Below, one piece after another: positions 1 to 9,020 of a DNA stretch of 64,000 nt. The notes beneath the pieces were generated by a model, which ran no database searches, was not told the DNA's origin, and saw only the letters and a list, made by a program, of their open reading frames with translations. This stretch comes from Paenibacillus caui (GTDB taxonomy: Bacteria; Bacillota; Bacilli; Paenibacillales; Paenibacillaceae), in assembly GCF_019904135.1 (NCBI RefSeq), contig NZ_JAIOGQ010000009.1, positions 62,001 to 126,000 of the forward strand, in the 5' to 3' direction. The position numbers and the translations under genes are program-made. Positions within the stretch are counted from its first letter, which is position 1, and each line of letters begins with the position of its first letter.

Positions 1-2
1 TT

Positions 3-968
3 AATATTAAGTCAGGTCAATTAAGTAAAGATGGTAGTTTAGAAATTGATGATAAAAAAAACGAGAAGACAATCGAGTTTAATATGGATGGTAAAGAGCT
101 AAGATTAAAATTCCATTACGTTCTTAAGTCAAATAAAAATATAGTACTGCCCAATAGCGAAGAGGGCTATCAATTAAGTCCAATACCAAATAGTGATCAA
201 TATCTGATTGAATATAATGGATCTCTTTATCAACTGGATATAAAAAATTCTAAGATAACAAAAGTTCTATCAGATCAAGTTGACGCTTTTGAATACACAA
301 CGTTAAAAAATAAAAAGGTTGAAGATCTTCCTTTGGCTTGGGGTGAAAGACCGTATTATAGCCCAAACGGTGATTATTTGATTTATTATAGTAACCGTAA
401 TGCAGTAAAGAACGGTGGCGGTAACGGCCAATTATGGGTTAAAAATTTTAAAAACAATAATGAAAAAGCTGTATATGATGGTGGATTTGAATTTGCCGGT
501 TGGGGAGAAAGTAGCCAAGTGTTCATTCGTGACAATAATAAGTTAGTAGAAATAAATCTGGAGGATAGCTCCAATAAGGTTATCCAAGATAATGTCGCCC
601 TTGAGACTCTTGTGGTTTACCCGTTCGTTATTGCTCCTGAATTAGGTAACATTAATATTACTGATATGAAGACTAATGAAACACATTCAATTAATGAAGG
701 TGTTGGGCGAGCAGATATGTTGCTTGCTGACCCATCTGGTTCACATATTGCGATAAAAAATTATCCTGATCCCAATTCATTCGATACCAATATCTTAGTT
801 CTAGATGATTTGAAAAATGCTGCTTCCTTCAAGAAGATTTCCCCTGATGATGGATATGTTATCGATAGTTTTTCATGGGTAGATTCTGAAAATCTTTTGG
901 TTGTAGTTATTAAAAAGGGAACCATTGAGCAGAGTTCTTATCTAGTTAATATCAATGAACTGAAATAA
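3..968 (+). CDS. TolB/WD40-like beta-propeller protein, 5' end outside window
   Basis: The reading frame is open to the left edge through position 3, so the ATG at 84 is probably internal and the gene is cut by the window. The visible part (about 320 residues) has repeated short blades such as YSPNGDYLIYYSNRN and ADPSGSHIAIKNY, typical of TolB/DPP-IV-type beta-propellers. No catalytic domain follows before the stop. The stop lies 13 bases before the next gene, whose ribosome site AAGGAGGAG sits in the gap, so the two are probably co-transcribed. The region is clearly more AT-rich than the rest of the window. A role in cell-surface sensing or scaffolding is only a guess; the fold assignment is moderately secure. 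Confidence 0.7.
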   Translation, partial: NIKSGQLSKDGSLEIDDKKNEKTIEFNMDGKELRLKFHYVLKSNKNIVLPNSEEGYQLSPIPNSDQYLIEYNGSLYQLDIKNSKITKVLSDQVDAFEYTTLKNKKVEDLPLAWGERPYYSPNGDYLIYYSNRNAVKNGGGNGQLWVKNFKNNNEKAVYDGGFEFAGWGESSQVFIRDNNKLVEINLEDSSNKVIQDNVALETLVVYPFVIAPELGNINITDMKTNETHSINEGVGRADMLLADPSGSHIAIKNYPDPNSFDTNILVLDDLKNAASFKKISPDDGYVIDSFSWVDSENLLVVVIKKGTIEQSSYLVNINELK

Positions 969-981
969 GGAGGAGACATTA

Positions 982-1929
982 ATGAAATCCAAGTTTTTAT
1001 TTATTATGACGATTATAGCAGGAACCCTGCTTTTTCAGTCATCAGCATTTGCATACGATTTTTCCCGATCTTTTTCTGAAATCTACGGTCTAAATTCTAT
1101 TATTAACGCTTATTCACCGGCACATGATACCAGCGGAAATGATGCGTTTGTTGCTGTTAATAGTAAGACAAACCAGCCCAGAACGACTGGTACTAGTCCT
1201 CATGTCGGAACAGATATTAGTATGGCAGCTGGAAGAAATGTATACGCTATTTATAGTGGAAAAGTAGTTTCAAAGAATACAGATACTTCAAGCCAATTAG
1301 GGAATATCATTATTAATTTGGATACTAACAATAATGGTACGCCAGATGGATTTTACATTAAATATTTACACATTGTTCCTAGTAGTTCTTTGAGTGTTGG
1401 TAGCTCAGTTTCGAGAACTACTGTAGTTGGTACAATAGACACTTACAAGGTTTTCCCGCCTCATCTTCACTTTGCTAGAACAGATTCAACCGATAGCATT
1501 TCGTATAAATTGTACAACTTATATAGACATACATCTATCTCAACTTGGAATAATGGGGAATCACTGGATTATTTAGCAGGAGACTCCATAGTTGGTAGCT
1601 CAGTATATATTACAGGTTATACGATGGATGATGGAGCATGGGAAGATCTTTCGACAATTTATGTTTACTATAAAATTGGCAGTACCGGTACTTGGTCATC
1701 AACACCGAAACAGATGACAAAATTTAACACTTACGGTAGATGGAAGTATGACTTTAGTGCGGTTGCTTCTTCTGGACAAACCGTATATTATTATTTGGCA
1801 GGTATAAGGGCAGATATGTCATCGACATCGGATAACTGGGGATTATGGCCACAATATTATACTCATCCACCCAAAGATCCATCTAGTTTTTCATGGTCGA
1901 TTCAGTATAAATCTTTTGTAATGCCATAA
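982..1929 (+). CDS. secreted M23 (LytM-like) peptidase family protein
   Basis: This 315-residue protein has a signal peptide (Lys-rich start, hydrophobic core, cleavage probably after SSAFA near residue 24). An M23 core follows: HVGTD places the first zinc ligands at H74 and D78, H130 is in YLH, and HLH at 161-163 supplies the last ligand. The usual LytM residues are therefore present and it could be an active peptidoglycan endopeptidase. The C-terminal 120 residues look like a beta-rich accessory domain (YVYYKIGSTGTWSS). The AAGGAGGAG ribosome site supports the start. It probably forms an operon with the upstream propeller gene. The substrate is not known. Confidence 0.8.
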   Translation: MKSKFLFIMTIIAGTLLFQSSAFAYDFSRSFSEIYGLNSIINAYSPAHDTSGNDAFVAVNSKTNQPRTTGTSPHVGTDISMAAGRNVYAIYSGKVVSKNTDTSSQLGNIIINLDTNNNGTPDGFYIKYLHIVPSSSLSVGSSVSRTTVVGTIDTYKVFPPHLHFARTDSTDSISYKLYNLYRHTSISTWNNGESLDYLAGDSIVGSSVYITGYTMDDGAWEDLSTIYVYYKIGSTGTWSSTPKQMTKFNTYGRWKYDFSAVASSGQTVYYYLAGIRADMSSTSDNWGLWPQYYTHPPKDPSSFSWSIQYKSFVMP

Positions 1930-1961
1930 TATTCAACAAAGTTATAAGCAAGGAAAAAAGA

Positions 1962-1990
1962 AGGCCAGCCCAGGTAAATGTGGTTGGCCT
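1962..1990 (+). terminator. hairpin after the M23 gene
   Basis: AGGCCAGCC and GGTTGGCCT form a 9-bp stem with one G-U pair around an 11-base loop. There is no long T-run after it, so it is a weak terminator candidate. Confidence 0.4.
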
Positions 1991-2114
1991 ATATTACTGA
2001 AAACGTGTTTTCACTTCGTTTAGCATTGAAACTATTTACATTTCGAAGGTGTCTAATATATAGATGGAAAGAATACGATTAAGTGTCCATTATTTTTTCG
2101 GGAGAAGAGGGTGA

Positions 2115-2729
2115 ATGATGAAGAGATCTGTAGGGGTGCTTGTCATTGTTTTAACACTTTCCATGATGACTAGTTGTTTAGGCAACCAAGAGAAAAATAA
2201 GACCACAGTTACTCCAAGTGAGTCTACAAATACAATACCACCTGAGGAAAATTTGAACAGTACCATTCAGCCACAAGTGGATGAATTCTCACTACTGATA
2301 AATAACACCTCAATTTCGCTCCATGCTTGGGATAACGAAATTAACTTAGAACAAGTTTTGGGAAAACCCATTTCCCAAAATATCCATGAACTTAAAGGAG
2401 ATGGCTTTACAGGGTCATTTCTAAAAAAAATAAAGTACAATGGCCTTGAATTAGAATTATTCTCCCCCAAAGACAATGGTAAGAAATTTTGGATTATGAC
2501 AATGGTTGTCACTAAAAGAGGCTACCCAACTTCAAAAGGGATTGAATTAGGAAGTACGGTTAAGGAGATCAAGGATGCTTATCCAGCTATAAAAATTTCG
2601 GAAGATGGGAGAACAGACCCCAATAATTGTGCATATGAAATTAGAAACGTGCAGGAGTATAACCATATGCAGTTTGAGGTGAAAGATGGAAAAGTAGCAC
2701 ATATTAAGATATTTCATCTAATCCCTTAG
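2115..2729 (+). CDS. putative lipoprotein, function unknown
   Basis: This 204-residue protein begins with a lipoprotein signal: two Lys/Arg, a hydrophobic stretch and the lipobox MTSC with the lipidated cysteine at residue 21. A Thr/Ser/Glu-rich linker (about residues 25-60) follows, then a globular domain with no motif I recognise, apart from a repeat-like segment ELGSTVKEIKDAYP near 150. It should be anchored to the outer face of the membrane. The start may be either of the two adjacent ATGs, both preceded by GAAGAGGGTGA. It is AT-rich like the two genes before it and may belong to the same accessory patch. A 185-base gap with a weak hairpin separates it from the M23 gene. Confidence 0.75.
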   Translation: MMKRSVGVLVIVLTLSMMTSCLGNQEKNKTTVTPSESTNTIPPEENLNSTIQPQVDEFSLLINNTSISLHAWDNEINLEQVLGKPISQNIHELKGDGFTGSFLKKIKYNGLELELFSPKDNGKKFWIMTMVVTKRGYPTSKGIELGSTVKEIKDAYPAIKISEDGRTDPNNCAYEIRNVQEYNHMQFEVKDGKVAHIKIFHLIP

Positions 2730-2973
2730 ATCTTGATTTCAAAGACCTTCGAAAAGTGGAAAGAACCGATGAATCAGTTTCGCGGTGCTTCAGCCCGGAA
2801 AGGTCAGAAATGCTGGACAGCCAGCTACCAGGGCCGCCATCGCTTCCGCTGCCTTGTCGCGTGTTCAGATCTTGATTGCAGCATATATGAGCCCTCATCT
2901 TGATGACAAGGTGGGGGCTATTTGATGGAAAAACGGCTTTTAAAATAACTATTTTATCCTAGCAACAATAAGC
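2730..2973. other. gene-poor gap with possible decayed coding
   Basis: I find no credible gene here. AGATCTTGATT occurs at both ends of a GC-richer stretch of about 140 bases (2729 and 2868). One forward frame reads about 55 residues without a start, rich in Cys, Arg and Trp, and may be a remnant of something inserted. No terminal inverted repeats were found. Confidence 0.3.
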
Positions 2974-3014
2974 AAAAACGGCCTCGGCCCGGATCGTCTA
3001 TTTGCATCCGGGCC
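2974..3014 (-). terminator. rho-independent terminator of the S9 peptidase gene
   Basis: On the minus strand a perfect 9-bp stem (GGCCCGGAT / ATCCGGGCC, 11-base loop) is followed within a few bases by a T-run. Confidence 0.75.
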
Positions 3015-3055
3015 AACACCGCTTTTACGAGGTGTGCATCATTTGCTGCAGAGGA

Positions 3056-5056
3056 TTAAGATTCCAAATATTGATTAAACCACCCGGCAATCCGGTTCAG
3101 GCGCTCCACGCGGAGGATCGGCCGCCCTGAACGGGACAGGTCGTGGCTGGAGCCGGGGAAGCGGACAAGCTGCGTCTCTTTGCCAAGCCGCTTAAGCGCC
3201 GTATACAACTGCTCGGCCTGTTCAATCGGGCAGCGCAGATCCTCTTCACCGTGCAGAATCAGCAGCGGCGTCCCGACATTGCGGACGTAAGCGAGCGGCG
3301 AGTGCTTCCACAGGCGTTCAGTATGCTCCCATGGATTGCCGTCAATCTCCATCTCCGTAAAGAAGTACCCGATGTCGCTGACTCCATAGAAGGAAATCCA
3401 GTTGGAGATGGAGCGCTGCGTCACCGCCGCCTTGAACCGGTTCGTATGTCCGACGATCCAGTTCGTCATAAAGCCGCCGTAGCTGCCGCCCGTAACCACC
3501 CAGCGCTCGCTGTCGATAAACGAAAAACGTTTGTTCGCTTCATCCACCGCTTCCATCAGATCCTGATAGTCCCGTCCGCCGTAATCCCCCCGGGAGGCGT
3601 TCACAAACAGCTGGCCGTAGCCGTGGCTGCCCCGTGGATTGGTATACACGACGGCATATCCCAAAGAGGCCAGCAGCTGGAATTCATGCATGAACGTATT
3701 AGCGTACATGGCATGCGGCCCGCCGTGAATTTCGAGGACGGCCGGATATGCCTTGCCCTCCTCGTAGCCGGCAGGCTTGATGATCCAGCCCTGAATCTGC
3801 TCGCCACCTGAAGCTTCGAACCAGAAGCTTTCCGGCTCGCTGATCAGGACAGCCTCAAGCAGCTCCTTGTTCAGCTCGGTCAGGCGCTGCTCCTCGCCCG
3901 AGGCAGCGCTGAGTCGGTATAAATCCCCGGGCAGAACGGCGTCGGCCGAGGCAAGGATGAAATCGCCGGTCGCCTTGTCTACAGCAAAGCCGAAGATTTC
4001 GCGATCACCTTGGCTGAACGCCTCATATTCGCCGCTCCCATCCAGAGCGAACCGGTACAGGTTCACGTTGCCTTTCGTCGTGACCAGCGTGTATACGGAA
4101 GTGCCGTCCGGGCTTAAGACCGGCTTGTAAAATCTGCCGGCCCGCATATCGCTGACCGCCGCAGCCGCGATCATCAGATCATGGCCAGCCGTAACACATT
4201 CGGCTTCACCGCCACCGCCGCCCGACGGCATGCTGTACAGCTGTACCAGCGTCGCGTTGCTGTAGGAAAGGTCGTCTCCCAGGAATACAATCCGTTTCCC
4301 GTCCGGCGAGAAGACTGGCTGCCCGATATCCAGCTTCGATGAAGTCAGCCTGCGGGGCGTCCCCCCGCCTGCGGACATCTCGAACAGGTCGTTGGTCAGC
4401 ATCAGGTCCGGATCGGCCTTAGGGTCTTCCGGCCAGTTGGCGGCAAACACGATGTTGAGGCCATCCGGCGAGCATGTGAAGCCCTCAACATCGTAATCGC
4501 CTTCGGTCAACTGGATAGCCTCACCGTTTGAAGGGTCTACCCGGTACAAATGGGAGCGCCGCCCGTCCCATTCCCCGCTGCCGTCGGATTTCGGACGGGT
4601 CCGGTTGATGACTGCAACCTTGTTAGCCTTGTCCTCCTTCTTGTCTTCTTTCCCGTCTTCCCCCGGTCCGCCGGTCGGCAGCTTGCAGAGCAGGTACGTG
4701 CTATCCGGCGACCACTGAAAGCTGCTTACCCCATGTTCGGCCTGAGTCAGTACAGACGCCTCGCCGCCTTCCTTCGGCATGAGCCAGACCTGCATTTTGC
4801 CGTCCGCCTTACGCAGGAAAGCAAGCTTCGAGCCGTCCGGCGACCAGGCTGGAGCCGCATCTCCTTCGCCGGAGGTGTAGGCCCGGTCGGTACCGTCAGG
4901 CCCAAGCAGACGAAGCTGCGTCACATATCCGGTGCGGTCTTTGTTTACTTTCTTAGCCGTATAAACCACTTCGCCGGTGGACGGATGAACGTCCATCCCT
5001 GCAATCCATGTCATGGCGTACAAATCTTCAGCTGTAACCCGTCTCTTCTCTGTCAT
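3056..5056 (-). CDS. S9-family serine peptidase (acylaminoacyl/prolyl oligopeptidase type)
   Basis: The enzyme has about 666 residues, with an N-terminal beta-propeller (blades such as PAWSPDGSKLAFLRK and PVFSPDGKRIVFLGD, to about residue 390) and a C-terminal alpha/beta hydrolase domain. The nucleophile is in GGSYGGF (near residue 525), the Asp probably in HGEEDLRCP and the His in GSSHDLSR, so the triad is complete. There is no signal peptide; it is a cytoplasmic oligopeptidase of the YuxL/acylaminoacyl-peptidase kind. A TTG seven codons upstream extends the frame, but AGGAGG lies inside that extension and is placed to serve the ATG at 5056, so I start there. It stands alone between its terminator and a divergent TetR operon. 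Confidence 0.9.
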   Translation of the reverse strand: MTEKRRVTAEDLYAMTWIAGMDVHPSTGEVVYTAKKVNKDRTGYVTQLRLLGPDGTDRAYTSGEGDAAPAWSPDGSKLAFLRKADGKMQVWLMPKEGGEASVLTQAEHGVSSFQWSPDSTYLLCKLPTGGPGEDGKEDKKEDKANKVAVINRTRPKSDGSGEWDGRRSHLYRVDPSNGEAIQLTEGDYDVEGFTCSPDGLNIVFAANWPEDPKADPDLMLTNDLFEMSAGGGTPRRLTSSKLDIGQPVFSPDGKRIVFLGDDLSYSNATLVQLYSMPSGGGGGEAECVTAGHDLMIAAAAVSDMRAGRFYKPVLSPDGTSVYTLVTTKGNVNLYRFALDGSGEYEAFSQGDREIFGFAVDKATGDFILASADAVLPGDLYRLSAASGEEQRLTELNKELLEAVLISEPESFWFEASGGEQIQGWIIKPAGYEEGKAYPAVLEIHGGPHAMYANTFMHEFQLLASLGYAVVYTNPRGSHGYGQLFVNASRGDYGGRDYQDLMEAVDEANKRFSFIDSERWVVTGGSYGGFMTNWIVGHTNRFKAAVTQRSISNWISFYGVSDIGYFFTEMEIDGNPWEHTERLWKHSPLAYVRNVGTPLLILHGEEDLRCPIEQAEQLYTALKRLGKETQLVRFPGSSHDLSRSGRPILRVERLNRIAGWFNQYLES

Positions 5057-5195
5057 GTTGACGTTTATCCTCCTCAATTTAATTATCCTTAGGTCAAAAA
5101 AACAGTGAACTTTTCCTATGTAATACGTAAAAAACTTACAACTATCTTAATTCCGCCTCCCCCCACCGTCAAGCGCCTATCTTGCCCGAAAATGA

Positions 5196-5224
5196 TTGAC
5201 TTCCCGATTACCCCGATCTATAAT
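5196..5224 (+). promoter_or_regulatory. sigma-A promoter of the TetR-ABC operon
   Basis: TTGACT, a 17-base spacer and a perfect TATAAT. The -10 box overlaps the palindromic operator just downstream. Confidence 0.8.
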
Positions 5225-5260
5225 GTGACTAGTAAGTCATATGACTGAAAAGTCACATTA
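5221..5260 (+). promoter_or_regulatory. nested palindromic operator, probably bound by the adjacent TetR-type repressor
   Basis: The outer arms TAATGTGACT (5221-5230) and AGTCACATTA (5251-5260) are perfectly complementary. Between them lies a second perfect palindrome, AGTCATATGACT (5235-5246). The core AGTCA/TGACT is thus present in four copies with dyad symmetry. The site overlaps the -10 box and lies about 50 bases before the tetR-like gene, which suits autorepression by two dimers. Confidence 0.75.
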
Positions 5261-5312
5261 TTGGTTTTCGTTTACGAAAGTTTAAACCCTCGTTGTTAAG
5301 GAGTGAGATCGT

Positions 5313-5954
5313 TTGCCTAAAGACACATTTTTCAATTTAAGTGAAGAGAAGCAGGACAAGGTGATGCGTTCAGCAATCAGCGAGTTTTTGAACCAGGGCT
5401 TTGAAAAAGGCAACATCGGTGAAATCGCCAAACAGGCAGGCGTGGCCAAAGGAAGCATGTACCAATATTTTGAGAATAAGAAAGAGCTCTTCTTATACTC
5501 GGTCCGCTGGGCCATGGACATCATGACCAAGAAGTACAGTTCCATCCAGTCCGTTCCGGCGAATAACCTCTTTGAAAGCTTGTATCAATCCTCCAAAGAA
5601 ACATGGAGGCAGTTCAAGGTGGAGAAGGAACTGACCATTTTTCTCCAGGATGTGTTTCTGGGCAAATTCAGCAGCGTAGCCGACGAGTCGCTGGCCCAGA
5701 TGATGAAGATGTCGGATGAATTTGTGCTGCAGCTCATTCGAGACGGCAAGAAGAATGGGACGATCCGCAATGACATCGCCGATCATATTCTCGCTCTCTT
5801 CATGATCGGCGCATCCATCAAATTCAAACAAGATTTCCTGAACAAAGTCAAAGACGCCGGCGAATCGGTTCTGGACGATCATTTTTACGAGGCGCACGAT
5901 CATGAGATTAGGAGCTTCACCGATTTGTTAATCAACGGAATGGGGGCAAAATAA
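5313..5954 (+). CDS. TetR/AcrR-family transcriptional regulator
   Basis: The protein has 213 residues. The N-terminal helix-turn-helix (about residues 10-60) contains IGEIAKQAGVAKGSMYQYFENKKEL, a classic TetR DNA-binding segment split here by its usual tyrosine-phenylalanine end. The rest is the alpha-helical ligand and dimer domain, with no recognisable ligand signature. It starts at TTG with TAAGGAG eight to ten bases upstream. Its stop is directly followed by the ABC ATPase start, so it is the first gene of a three-gene exporter operon. It probably represses its own promoter through the nested palindrome at 5221-5260 and is released by the exporter's substrate. Confidence 0.9.
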   Translation: MPKDTFFNLSEEKQDKVMRSAISEFLNQGFEKGNIGEIAKQAGVAKGSMYQYFENKKELFLYSVRWAMDIMTKKYSSIQSVPANNLFESLYQSSKETWRQFKVEKELTIFLQDVFLGKFSSVADESLAQMMKMSDEFVLQLIRDGKKNGTIRNDIADHILALFMIGASIKFKQDFLNKVKDAGESVLDDHFYEAHDHEIRSFTDLLINGMGAK

Positions 5955-6653
5955 ATGTTTATGAACTTGGAGTCGGTACAGAAGAGCTATCAAACCGGCG
6001 ACGTCAGCACCCCGGTATTAAAAGGCGTCGCAATGGGCCTTGAGCAGGGCGAGATCGGCGTCATCCTGGGCCCATCCGGTTCCGGCAAATCGACGCTGCT
6101 CAACATTATCGGCGGGCTTGACCGGGCCGACGCCGGCAAAGTGACCATAGGCGGAATCGAGGTCACCGGGATAAGCGATGCCCAGCTTACCGAATACAGA
6201 CGGGATTGCATCGGCTTTGTCTTTCAGTTCTACAATTTGATCCCGAATCTTACGGTGGGCGAGAATGTCGAAGTCGTGTCCAACATCAGCAAATCGCCTT
6301 TAAAGATCGACGAGGTGCTGAAAGCGGTAGGAATGCTGGAGAAGAAATCCCGGTTCCCGAAGGAGCTGAGCGGCGGAGAACAGCAGCGGGTTTCCATCGC
6401 CCGGGCGGTAGTCAAAAATCCGCAGCTGCTGCTGTGCGACGAGCCTACGGGCGCGCTCGATTTCAACACTTCGCGGGACATTCTGAAGCTGCTGCAGCAA
6501 ATCAACAAGGAGTACGGCACGACAATTCTGATGATTACGCACAATACGGCCATCAGTGCGATGGCTAACCGGATTTTCAAAGTCAGAGACGGGGAAATCG
6601 TGGAGAGCACGGTGAACGAATCCGTGATGCCTGCGGAAAGGATTGAATGGTGA
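5955..6653 (+). CDS. ABC transporter ATP-binding protein (MacB/LolD-like)
   Basis: The 232-residue ATPase has Walker A GPSGSGKST (about residue 37), the Q-loop VFQFYNLIP, signature LSGGEQQR and Walker B LLLCDEPTGALD. This pattern is characteristic of the MacB/LolD/BceA branch that partners FtsX-type permeases. Its ATG abuts the tetR stop codon; a second ATG two codons later is possible. The 3' end overlaps the permease start by seven bases, implying translational coupling. With the permease it should form a cytoplasmic-membrane exporter or mechanotransmitter complex. The substrate cannot be read from sequence; antimicrobial peptides or lipids are typical of the branch. Confidence 0.92.
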   Translation: MFMNLESVQKSYQTGDVSTPVLKGVAMGLEQGEIGVILGPSGSGKSTLLNIIGGLDRADAGKVTIGGIEVTGISDAQLTEYRRDCIGFVFQFYNLIPNLTVGENVEVVSNISKSPLKIDEVLKAVGMLEKKSRFPKELSGGEQQRVSIARAVVKNPQLLLCDEPTGALDFNTSRDILKLLQQINKEYGTTILMITHNTAISAMANRIFKVRDGEIVESTVNESVMPAERIEW

Positions 6654-8896
6654 TGGTCATTCATAAACGAATAACAAGAACGATGCTGGACAACAAAGCC
6701 CAGTATCTCGGTTCTTTGGTCCTTATTTTGATCAGTTGCCTGCTCTATACGATGTTTAATCAGCTTAGCGTCAATATGGACCATATCACTTCCTCTTTCG
6801 AGACCCAATATGTCCAGGAAGACGCCAGCTTCGTTACCGACAAGGCGCTCACAAACATTCCGGAGCTTGAATCGAAGTTCGGTGTCGTTATAGACAAAGG
6901 CGGTGTGTTCGATTATGCCGTAAGCACAGATCAAAGCTTGCGCATCTTTGCGGAGAACGACAAAGTGAATTTGTATGCTCTGATCGAAGGCCGAGCTTTA
7001 AGCGGCGGGGATATCCTGCTGGATCCCGCTTACGCCAAAGCGCATCATATCAAGGTTGGAGACAGCATTCGCGTGGAGGGAAAGGACTTCACGGTTTCGG
7101 GGTTCATGTCGCTGCCGAACTATATTTATCCGCTCAAGAAGGAAAGCGATCTGCTGAACGATCCGGACCATTTCGGGATCGCAGTGATTGGCAAGGATGA
7201 TTTTGCGGCGTTTCACCGGGGAAGCAGCTTTTACAGCGTGAAGGTGCAGGGCGATCCGGATTCTGCGGACAGCATACTTGCGGAACTGAAAAATGAGCTG
7301 AAGAGCCAAAACACCGTCATTCTGAAATGGATCAACATTGACGAAAATCCGCGGGTCACCGCAGTGACCGCCAAAATGGCCAACATGAATAAGGTCGGTG
7401 CCGCGCTGCCGGTCACCATCCTGCTCTTAACCTGCATTTTAACCGGAATCGTCATATGGAGAATGCTGAAGAAGGAAGCCGTCATGATCGGGACTCTTTA
7501 CGCCCAGGGATACCGGATGAGAGAAATCATGAATCATTATCTCCGCTATCCTTTCGTGATCGCCGTCATAGGCGGGATGATCGGAACCCTGCTAGGGGCG
7601 CTTACTTTAAAACCGATGCTCGGGTTCATGGTAGCGTACTTCAATATGCCGATTGACTCCGTTCGATTCAGCATCGCTCATCTGGCAGTCAGCCTCCTCC
7701 TGCCTCTGCTCTTCCTGCTGATCAGCGGAACTTTCATTGTCCGCCGGGCGCTGGGGCATTCTCCGATCGAGCTCATGAGGGGCGGCGGACAGAGCCGCAA
7801 GATTGGCTTTCTCGAGAGAAGATTGTCCCTGAACAAGCTTAAATTTTCCACAAAATTCAAAATCCGGGAACAGCTCAGAAGCATGCCGCGAAGCCTGTTT
7901 CTCCTGTTCGGCGTTGCGCTGGCCACCATGCTGCTGCTGCTCGGCTTCACCATGAAGAGCTCCATGGACTTCTTGTTGAAAGACACTTACGAGGATGCTT
8001 ACAAATATCAGTACGAATATGTGTTTAATTCGCTGCAGCAGGGACATCCGGCGAGCGGCGAGCCGTTCTCCATGTCGCCTTTCACCGAAACGGCGAACGG
8101 TCAAAAAAGCTTTATCGTCTATGGCGTTCGCCCGGATACCAAGTCGATTTCGCTCGCAGACAAAGCGGGCAGCCCGCTTCGCTTTGACCAGGTGATCGTC
8201 ACCAAGCCGCTGGCCGACCGGCTGAATATCAAGCAGAACGACACGATCGGGATCATAAGCAAGCTGGATTCCGGACGATACAGCATCAAGGTGGACCGCA
8301 TAGCGGACAGCTATATCGGCGAGTACATCTTCATGCCGCTAACCGCATTCAATGAGATGCTGGGATATCCGCAGAATAGCTATTTAGGCGTATGGAGCAT
8401 GGATAAACTCCATTTTGCCGAAGATCAGCTGCTCAGTTCGTCATCCGCGTCCGATGCCAAAGCCGCCTTTGCTTCCGTAACCCAGCCGATTCAGGCTATG
8501 CTTGGCATCATTTCGCTGATGTCCTTCGTCATCGGGCTGATCGTGATCTATGTCGTCACTTCCCTGATCATCGAAGAGAACAAAGAAAACATTTCTCTGA
8601 TGAAAGTGCTCGGGTATAAGAAAAAAGAAGTTTTTTCGCTAATTCTGAACAGCTCCACCTATATCGTTATACTGGGCTTCATCATCGGCGTTCCGCTCTT
8701 GCTCGCCTCCATGCAGGCCATGTTTCAATCTGTCGCCGACAGCACCAGCTTTGTTTTGCCCGTAAAAATCAATTACGCGTACCTGGGCCTGGGGTTTGTA
8801 ATTATCATTCTGATCTATGAGTTGTCCAAAGCGTTCAGCAAGAAAAAAATCAACCGCATTTCCATGATCGAAGCTCTGAAGTCGAGAGCGGAATAA
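6647..8896 (+). CDS. FtsX-like ABC permease
   Basis: The 749-residue membrane protein has a first transmembrane helix near residues 20-40, an extracytoplasmic domain (about 45-250), three helices ending near 370, a second extracellular block (about 450-600), and three more helices at the C-terminus. Both helix groups carry FtsX-type sequence (KKEAVMIGTLYAQGYRMREI; KENISLMKVLGYKKKEVFS). The layout resembles large FtsX permeases of lipoprotein or peptide exporters. The start overlaps the ATPase gene. A strong hairpin follows the stop, so the operon is tetR-ATPase-permease. Confidence 0.9.
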   Translation: MVMVIHKRITRTMLDNKAQYLGSLVLILISCLLYTMFNQLSVNMDHITSSFETQYVQEDASFVTDKALTNIPELESKFGVVIDKGGVFDYAVSTDQSLRIFAENDKVNLYALIEGRALSGGDILLDPAYAKAHHIKVGDSIRVEGKDFTVSGFMSLPNYIYPLKKESDLLNDPDHFGIAVIGKDDFAAFHRGSSFYSVKVQGDPDSADSILAELKNELKSQNTVILKWINIDENPRVTAVTAKMANMNKVGAALPVTILLLTCILTGIVIWRMLKKEAVMIGTLYAQGYRMREIMNHYLRYPFVIAVIGGMIGTLLGALTLKPMLGFMVAYFNMPIDSVRFSIAHLAVSLLLPLLFLLISGTFIVRRALGHSPIELMRGGGQSRKIGFLERRLSLNKLKFSTKFKIREQLRSMPRSLFLLFGVALATMLLLLGFTMKSSMDFLLKDTYEDAYKYQYEYVFNSLQQGHPASGEPFSMSPFTETANGQKSFIVYGVRPDTKSISLADKAGSPLRFDQVIVTKPLADRLNIKQNDTIGIISKLDSGRYSIKVDRIADSYIGEYIFMPLTAFNEMLGYPQNSYLGVWSMDKLHFAEDQLLSSSSASDAKAAFASVTQPIQAMLGIISLMSFVIGLIVIYVVTSLIIEENKENISLMKVLGYKKKEVFSLILNSSTYIVILGFIIGVPLLLASMQAMFQSVADSTSFVLPVKINYAYLGLGFVIIILIYELSKAFSKKKINRISMIEALKSRAE

Positions 8897-8919
8897 GGGC
8901 GGCTAGTCTCCTTAAGTAA

Positions 8920-8950
8920 GACCTAGCGGAAAATTACCGCTAGGTCCTTT
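8920..8950 (+). terminator. terminator of the TetR-ABC operon
   Basis: A perfect 10-bp stem GACCTAGCGG / CCGCTAGGTC with a 7-base loop, followed by CTTTGCTTTG. Confidence 0.7.
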
Positions 8951-9020
8951 GCTTTGCTGTGCTATGTGACACGTTTGTGCTTAGGTGAGGGAATGAGTAT
9001 GGGGTTCCACCGCTGCATAC

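Noticed and set aside
2704-2898. 64-codon minus-strand frame after the lipoprotein gene
   Set aside because: No start signal and no recognisable motif.
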